Shown here: positions 60,012 to 64,000 of the stretch, in pieces
How positions within the stretch are numbered: position 1 is the first letter of the stretch
Layout of the letters: every line of letters begins with the position of its first letter
Source of the DNA: an uncultured Lachnospiraceae bacterium
Lineage (GTDB): Bacteria; Bacillota; Clostridia; Lachnospirales; Lachnospiraceae
Assembly (NCBI GenBank): GCA_905235745.1
Contig: CAJOMN010000011.1
Span: 50,081-114,080 of the forward strand
DNA: 64,000 nucleotides
Direction of reading: 5' to 3'
The notes under the pieces: generated by a model
What the model was told of the DNA's origin: nothing
Databases searched by the model: none
Seen by the model: the letters and a program-made list of their open reading frames with translations, nothing else
Program-made: the position numbers and the translations under genes

Positions 60012-60293
60012 ATGAATCTTAAAGAGTATAAATCCAAAAAGATGAACGATCCGGAATTTGCCAAGGCATATGAGGAAATCCAACCGGAAATGAATGTGAT
60101 CCGTGCTATTATAGACGCTCGCATCTCACAGAATATAACGCAGAAAGAACTTGCTGAGAGAACAGGTATCGCCCAGACAGAGATCAGCAAGCTGGAGAAC
60201 GGAACAAGAAATCCTTCATTGCAGAGACTTGCAGATGGGATGGATATGGTTCTGAATATATCGTTCACACCTAAAGCGGGCGTGGGAAAATGA
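60012..60293 (+). CDS. HigA-type XRE antitoxin
   Basis: 93 residues. The N-terminal segment YKSKKMNDPEFAKAYEEIQP is typical of HigA partners of Gp49-like toxins; the HTH is ISQNITQKELAERTGIAQTE plus ISKLENGTRNPS. It neutralises the toxin and probably represses the operon through the palindrome at 59617. AAGGAGG precedes the ATG. Confidence 0.9.
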   Translation: MNLKEYKSKKMNDPEFAKAYEEIQPEMNVIRAIIDARISQNITQKELAERTGIAQTEISKLENGTRNPSLQRLADGMDMVLNISFTPKAGVGK

Positions 60294-60382
60294 CACGGAC
60301 ATCTATGTATCAATGTTATGACAGACAGCCGCCCATCCGATATAATGTGTGGGCAACCAAATATAATATGGAGGTAACAGTC

Positions 60383-60649
60383 ATGAACAAGTATGTTTCG
60401 CTGGATAAGCGAAGTAAGAAGGCGCAGCGCGAGTATCACGCAAAGCAGAGACGCACCTGGGGTGAACTTAATCCCGTGACAAGGAGCGTACCAAGCGGAA
60501 AGACTTACAATCGAAAGAAGGAAAAGCAGAGGATCGGCAAAGAATTCAGAAATGGATTTGATGCCGATTTTTTTTATTATCCGAAAGTTCTTGACACTAC
60601 TACGTATACGTATTACGGAACCTCTCTTATTATTTCCAACCAACAATAA
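60383..60649 (+). CDS. Small basic hypothetical protein, C-terminus altered by a repeat
   Basis: 88 residues, very basic at the start (SLDKRSKKAQREYHAKQRRT, NPVTRSVPSGKTYNRKKEKQ), a type often seen near TA genes in Firmicutes, of unknown role. GGAGG precedes ATG 60383. The last ~10 codons come from the 43-bp direct repeat at 60618, so the natural C-terminus may have been replaced when the AbiE cassette inserted. Confidence 0.6.
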   Translation: MNKYVSLDKRSKKAQREYHAKQRRTWGELNPVTRSVPSGKTYNRKKEKQRIGKEFRNGFDADFFYYPKVLDTTTYTYYGTSLIISNQQ

Positions 60650-60660
60650 GGGTAAAAGAT
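60618..60660 (+). repeat. 43-bp direct repeat, left of the AbiE module
   Basis: 42 of 43 bases identical to 62596-62638, same orientation. It begins GAACCTCTCTTATT and ends GGGTAAAAGAT, and contains an imperfect inverted repeat (CTTATTATT/AACAATAAG). Confidence 0.9.
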
Positions 60661-60726
60661 ACCGTAAAAGATACCCTTGTTGTCTAAATGTTGCATAAAA
60701 TAAACTAAACGTTTATAATAAGCAAT

Positions 60727-61449
60727 ATGAACACTATAATTCAGAAACAGAATTCGGGTGTGCTTCGTCCGTCAGAACTACAGGACTGGCTTACTGCGCA
60801 TGGTCTGTCAACGGTAACAACAGAGGAATGTGCATATCTTTTGGGAATTCCGATTAATGAAGTCCCTCAAAGACTGGTGAGGCTTCGCGCCAAGGGACAG
60901 CTTGTATCCGCCGCAAGGGGACTTTGGATAGCTGTTCCTGCTGAGTGTCGCGAGATGGGAGCACCGGAGCCGATACGGTATATTCACAATCTTATGGGAT
61001 TCTATGAATGTGATTACTGTGTCGGATGGCTTTCTGCAGCTTCTTTACATGGAGCAAGTCATCACGCACCACAGGTTTTTCAGGTGGCAGTTACCAAGAC
61101 TTTAAGAAAACGAACCATAGGAAGAGGCGAATTACAATTTTATTTCAGATCGTATGTGCCTCAGATTACAAAAAGGAAGATGTCGTTTACAAATGGATCG
61201 GCACTTGTGAGTTCACCTGGAGCAACGATGCTGATGGTAGCAGCTGATCCGCTATACTGTGGAGGGGTCGATAATGCAGCTACGATCATTTATGAGCTTG
61301 TCGACAATCATCCTGACTTCATGAAAGATGTGTTATCAGATGCAAGTTTTTTCCCGAAAGCAGCAGTTCGCCGATTGGGCTGGATACTTGATCATATTGC
61401 CGAAGTACCTGATTTAAGCGAACTGTTATTTATGTACGGGATCTTCTGA
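60727..61449 (+). CDS. AbiEi-family antitoxin/transcriptional regulator
   Basis: 240 residues. N-terminal winged helix (TVTTEECAYLLGIPINEVPQ, RLVRLRAKGQLVSAARGLWI) followed by the AbiEi antitoxin domain (YVGWLSAASLHGASHHAPQV, RGELQFYFRS, VSSPGATMLMVAADPLYCGG). It neutralises the AbiEii nucleotidyltransferase and represses the operon. The ATG lies shortly after AAACGTTTATAATAAG, a likely promoter -10 within a palindrome. Confidence 0.9.
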   Translation: MNTIIQKQNSGVLRPSELQDWLTAHGLSTVTTEECAYLLGIPINEVPQRLVRLRAKGQLVSAARGLWIAVPAECREMGAPEPIRYIHNLMGFYECDYCVGWLSAASLHGASHHAPQVFQVAVTKTLRKRTIGRGELQFYFRSYVPQITKRKMSFTNGSALVSSPGATMLMVAADPLYCGGVDNAATIIYELVDNHPDFMKDVLSDASFFPKAAVRRLGWILDHIAEVPDLSELLFMYGIF

Positions 61450-61539
61450 ACCTGCTATGTTATCTCCCGGTGGGGGCAGAATCGGAAGTATTGACAAGAA
61501 GTGGAATATTATAGAAAACCGGAGGATTGAAGCAGATAT

Positions 61540-62313
61540 ATGATTCCGCGTGAAGATATTATTGCATGGGGTGTTGACCATCCATGGCCTGAACTTGATC
61601 AGATAGAACAGGATCTTCTTTTATCAGAAGCGATCTGTGAAATATCAAATGATGCCCTTCTTGGAAATGAGCTGGCACTCAGAGGAGGTACGGCATTTCA
61701 TAAGCTGTTTATGAAAACTCCTTACAGATACAGTGAGGATCTGGACTATGTTCGATCTACCGATGGAGGAATAGGCGATGTAATAGACCGGCTAAGAACA
61801 GTAGGTGAAAGATTGGGCTTTGAAGTGACCAGAAAGATAGGGAAATATCCCAAAGTGTATTGGAAATATACCTCTTCAAACGGTATTCCATCGAAGATAA
61901 AAATTGAGATTAATACATTTGAAAGGTCGCCTGCTATGGGATATTTCTTCGTTGAACATGTTGTTGATGCTCCATATTACAGTGGATCTGCAAGGGTACG
62001 AACCTTTTATGAGGAGGAACTCGTGGCGACAAAAATACGAGCACTTTACCAACGGTCAAAAGGAAGAGATCTTTACGATATCTGGCTCGCTTTGTCGGAA
62101 CGCGGTTTATCTCCGGAGAAGATATTGGAGGCTTTTCCGATATATCGTCCGGAACAGATGACAGCTAAGAGTAGTATCAATAACCTGCATGAAAAATTGG
62201 CAGACAGAGGTTTTACGACAGATATTGTCAATTTGATCCGCCGGGATGCACCCGAGTATGATATAAGGAATGCTGGGGAATACATAGAACAGGAATTGCT
62301 GTCAAAGCTATAA
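61540..62313 (+). CDS. AbiEii-family nucleotidyltransferase toxin
   Basis: 257 residues. LRGGTAFHKLF and RYSEDLDYV give the GG...SxDLD nucleotidyltransferase motif (~52-70), IKIEINTFE the third acidic site and TKIRALYQRSKGRDLYDIWL the family's conserved C-lobe. Type IV TA/abortive infection toxin that blocks growth upon phage infection, probably by modifying tRNA. GGAGG lies before ATG. 90 bases separate it from the AbiEi gene. Confidence 0.92.
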   Translation: MIPREDIIAWGVDHPWPELDQIEQDLLLSEAICEISNDALLGNELALRGGTAFHKLFMKTPYRYSEDLDYVRSTDGGIGDVIDRLRTVGERLGFEVTRKIGKYPKVYWKYTSSNGIPSKIKIEINTFERSPAMGYFFVEHVVDAPYYSGSARVRTFYEEELVATKIRALYQRSKGRDLYDIWLALSERGLSPEKILEAFPIYRPEQMTAKSSINNLHEKLADRGFTTDIVNLIRRDAPEYDIRNAGEYIEQELLSKL

Positions 62314-62360
62314 TCTGTGGAAGAAGAGGTAAAGAAGAGGACTGATGCGGTTCTTTTAGC

Positions 62361-62627
62361 TTGCAAGCTAATGCTGCACCGAAAGAAGCGGATACGGACA
62401 GAATACTGTCTGAAATCAGGCGGATTCTTGTGCCGGGCGGTCATCAGATCTTCAGGGTTAATTCCGTAAATGATGTAAATCACGGAACCGGACAGGGCAG
62501 GTTGATCGAGCGCAATTTATATGGGACCGGATCGGGGACACTGAAGAGATTCTTTGATGAGTCGGATATCAACAGATTCTTCGGTAGGTTTAACAGAACC
62601 TCTCTTATTATTTCCAAACAACAATAA
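62361..62627 (+). pseudogene. C-terminal remnant of a SAM-dependent methyltransferase
   Basis: The frame reads TDRILSEIRRILVPGGHQIF then RVNSVNDVNHGTGQG, IERNLYG and KRFFDESDINRFFGRF, which is the distal half of a class I methyltransferase (after the SAM-binding motifs). No start codon with ribosome site and no N-terminal Rossmann motifs are present, and the C-terminus runs into the 43-bp repeat. It is the broken edge of the gene into which the AbiE cassette recombined. Confidence 0.65.
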
Positions 62628-62638
62628 GGGTAAAAGAT
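62596..62638 (+). repeat. 43-bp direct repeat, right of the AbiE module
   Basis: One mismatch to 60618-60660. Spacing between the copies is 1978 bases and includes AbiEi, AbiEii and the methyltransferase remnant. Confidence 0.9.
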
Positions 62639-62664
62639 TTACGCTATCACGAGACCGGAACAAA

Positions 62665-62693
62665 TTGACATATGTGCACTAAAAGTATATACT
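62665..62693 (+). promoter_or_regulatory. Promoter/operator of the HTH-Fic operon
   Basis: TTGACA (62665-62670), 17-base spacer, TATACT (62688-62693). AGTATATACT (62684-62693), a perfect palindrome, covers the -10, and AGTATATA repeats at 62697-62704; probable antitoxin-binding sites. Confidence 0.75.
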
Positions 62694-62716
62694 AACAGTA
62701 TATAGGAGGGCACGCC

Positions 62717-63073
62717 ATGAATGCAATTAAAGAACTAAGAAATACTACACAGATGAGTCAAAATAGATTTGCTACATATTTAGGAATTCCGGTAGCCAAC
62801 ATTCAGCACTGGGAGCAAGGGGTTACTACTCCTCCTAATTATCTCATAGCTCTTATTTCCCGTGTTATGAAGAATGATGGATACATTAGCAACGATTTAT
62901 CGCCCGCTGAGATTGATGCAATTCGACAGACTAAAGCCACTCTGGCTATAGAAGAATTGCAGATTAACGAAGACGGCTTATCCGAACTTGAGAAACTTGT
63001 TAAGGGAGATATGTCTCGTGAGGAATTTCAGCAGAAACTGAAGGAGAAGTACCAAACCCATGCAGAGTGTTGA
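62717..63073 (+). CDS. HTH protein fused to a VbhA-like Fic antitoxin domain
   Basis: 118 residues. The N-terminal HTH (MSQNRFATYLGIPVANIQHW) binds DNA; the C-terminal ~45 residues (KATLAIEELQINEDGLSELE, GDMSREEFQQKLKEKY) match the small antitoxin that inhibits Fic AMP-transferases through an alpha-inhibitory helix (here T-x-x-x-E). AGGAGGG precedes the ATG. It overlaps the start of the Fic remnant, confirming the antitoxin-toxin order. Confidence 0.8.
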   Translation: MNAIKELRNTTQMSQNRFATYLGIPVANIQHWEQGVTTPPNYLIALISRVMKNDGYISNDLSPAEIDAIRQTKATLAIEELQINEDGLSELEKLVKGDMSREEFQQKLKEKYQTHAEC

Positions 63074-63212
63074 TAAGTATGTCTATCCGGGAACAACTGT
63101 CCTGATAAACAAGTACAACTGCCAAGATGCTGAAAAACTGAAGGAGATAGAAGCACTATCTACCGGTGGTAACTTGGCATATCTGCAGCTTCATCCTATA
63201 AGTGATTTTTGA
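63060..63212 (+). pseudogene. Fic-family toxin, truncated after 50 residues
   Basis: ATG 63060 overlaps the antitoxin gene. The peptide KYVYPGTTVLINKYNCQDAE and LSTGGNLAYLQLHPI is the N-terminal signature of Fic/DOC proteins (DKY.YPGT..L.NK), but the frame stops at ISDF, before the HPFxxGNG catalytic region. Downstream sequence encodes an unrelated HD protein, so the toxin is lost while its antitoxin remains intact. Confidence 0.8.
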
Positions 63213-63322
63213 ACTGAAAATGAATGATGAAGAGAGGAATTAATTATGTCGTATCAAACTCTGCTAAAAACAGCACAGGCAATACGGGATATAGACCGCT
63301 TGAATCATATGAGGAGTGTTTT

Positions 63323-63784
63323 GTGAGCAGATTAAAAGAACTTCGAAAATATGTAGATACCGAGATCAACAAGATGGAGGATCCGGACAAGCGTACTAGC
63401 GCGATAGCACACCTATATGGAGTATCGCTTGCAGCGACCATGATAGCAAAAAAGCGAGGTCTTGATCCGGAGATTGCAGCTATGGCGGCCATGCTTCATG
63501 ACCTTCATGCATATAAGACCGGCTCATATGATGATCACGCTCATAAGGGCGCTGATCTTGCCAGGGAGATACTTGGTGAACTGGGACTGACGGACGAGAC
63601 AGAGACGGACATGATCTGCTCAGCCATATATCACCATGACGATAAACTGGTGGTGGACAGCCCCATGGATGAGGTTTTGAAGGATGCGGATGTGATACAT
63701 CATTGTATGAACGATCTGTCAAAACCTATTAAAGAAAAGGAACAGGAGCGTTTTGATAAGCTGTGCGCTGAATTTGGAATGTGA
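63323..63784 (+). CDS. HD-domain phosphohydrolase-like protein
   Basis: 153 residues from GTG 63323, seven bases after GAGGAG. AHLYGVSLAATMIAKKRGLD, AAMLHDLHAYKTGSYDDHAH and YHHDDKLVVDSPMDEVLKDA supply the HD-family metal ligands (His, HD, final Asp). Likely a metal-dependent nucleotide phosphohydrolase of unknown substrate. A 26-codon frame from 63246 with its own ribosome site ends at TGTGA overlapping this start and may couple translation. Codons upstream to 63224 are open but have no site. Confidence 0.75.
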   Translation: MSRLKELRKYVDTEINKMEDPDKRTSAIAHLYGVSLAATMIAKKRGLDPEIAAMAAMLHDLHAYKTGSYDDHAHKGADLAREILGELGLTDETETDMICSAIYHHDDKLVVDSPMDEVLKDADVIHHCMNDLSKPIKEKEQERFDKLCAEFGM

Positions 63785-63799
63785 GGTGCATCCCGAGTG

Positions 63800-63889
63800 A
63801 TGACAGATAATCAAAGGGAATGGATCTCCGGTATCCGCGATCCTAGAGGGATTACGAACAGCCTGAGTGCGGCGCCGAATAAGAAATAA
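63800..63889 (+). CDS. Doubtful 29-residue peptide
   Basis: A short frame (MTDNQREWISGIRDPRGITN) between the HD gene and the YbaK-like gene, with GAGGTGCATCCCGAGTG upstream as a weak site. It may be the relic of a longer gene or noncoding. Confidence 0.2.
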   Translation: MTDNQREWISGIRDPRGITNSLSAAPNKK

Positions 63890-63904
63890 GGTGGGGATTG
63901 AACG

Positions 63905-64000
63905 ATGATAAATGATCATGTTTATGAATGGCTTAAGAGCAAGGGCTTTGAGGATCGGCTCACGGAGCATTCAGAGACGATAGATACAGTGGAACATGCT
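63905..64000 (+). CDS. YbaK/EbsC-family aminoacyl-tRNA editing protein (3' end outside window)
   Basis: The first 32 codons only. MINDHVYEWLKSKGFEDRLT and EHSETIDTVEHA match the N-terminus of YbaK/EbsC deacylases, which clear mischarged tRNA (often Cys-tRNA-Pro). AAGGTGGGG lies a few bases upstream of the ATG. Assignment rests on the N-terminus alone. Confidence 0.7.
   Translation, partial: MINDHVYEWLKSKGFEDRLTEHSETIDTVEHA

Overview
The window reads as a chromosomal segment of a Gram-positive anaerobe of the Clostridia, most likely a Lachnospiraceae (Butyrivibrio/Roseburia-like). Grounds: Clostridia-type gene content and order (glgC-glgD pair, spoVG, SleB-type hydrolase, DnaD plus DnaI helicase-loader pair, short type III pantothenate kinase), strong AAGGAGG ribosome binding sites, and TTGACA-17-TATAAT promoters. 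This placement is inference from gene families; no 16S gene is present.

Layout. (1) 1-3542: core genes: tail of a TrmH-type RNA methyltransferase, proC, an SH3/SleB cell wall hydrolase and a secreted GH25 muramidase. (2) 3577-~21090: an accretion of integrative elements in tRNA-Gln(CUG). Element A runs from the 45-bp tRNA 3' end (3660-3704) to an identical copy at 16254-16298. It carries a repressor with palindromic operators, excisionase, tyrosine integrase, a replisome-organiser-like protein, a MobC-like protein without a relaxase, an AgrA/AgrC-like LytTR two-component pair, six unrecognised signal-less proteins and an AT-rich three-gene operon. Beyond it lie an orphan TNT-type NAD+ glycohydrolase toxin with a probable immunity gene, a decayed third tRNA-Gln/left-end copy, a stand-alone LytTR protein and two more large signal-less proteins. 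(3) 21499-52667: core genome: Na/Pi symporter, amino-acid ABC importer, acyl-ACP thioesterase, spoVG, glgD-glgC, murC, dnaD-dnaI-prs, ahcY-pth-mfd, aldolase, a surface-glycan locus (two GT2s, ABC exporter, DegT aminotransferase, GT11 fucosyltransferase), nfeD-argF-coaX-dusB, greA-lysS. (4) 52854-63212: an AT-richer accessory island: HTH gene plus a 1218-residue TPR/GreAB-C-like/PIN-like protein, an autoregulated XRE gene, three consecutive metallophosphoesterases, HigBA, AbiEi/AbiEii between 43-bp direct repeats, and an HTH-VbhA-like antitoxin with a truncated Fic toxin. (5) 63323-64000: HD-domain protein and the start of a YbaK/EbsC protein.

The most interesting system is in region 2. Four operators, each made of two ATTCACGT-like half-sites spaced exactly 21 bp apart, precede the two-component operon (one), the first protein array (two) and the second array (one), linking them into one LytTR regulon that spans two nested elements. 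Several leaders in the arrays carry hairpins presenting GGA in the loop, the pattern bound by CsrA in flagellin mRNAs, and the first array protein has a FliD-C-like stretch. I infer a quorum- or signal-induced set of exported, possibly flagellar-route proteins, with a toxin/immunity cassette parked in the same locus. The second candidate is the TPR/GreAB-C/PIN-like protein with its HTH partner, which looks like an uncharacterised conflict or defence module.
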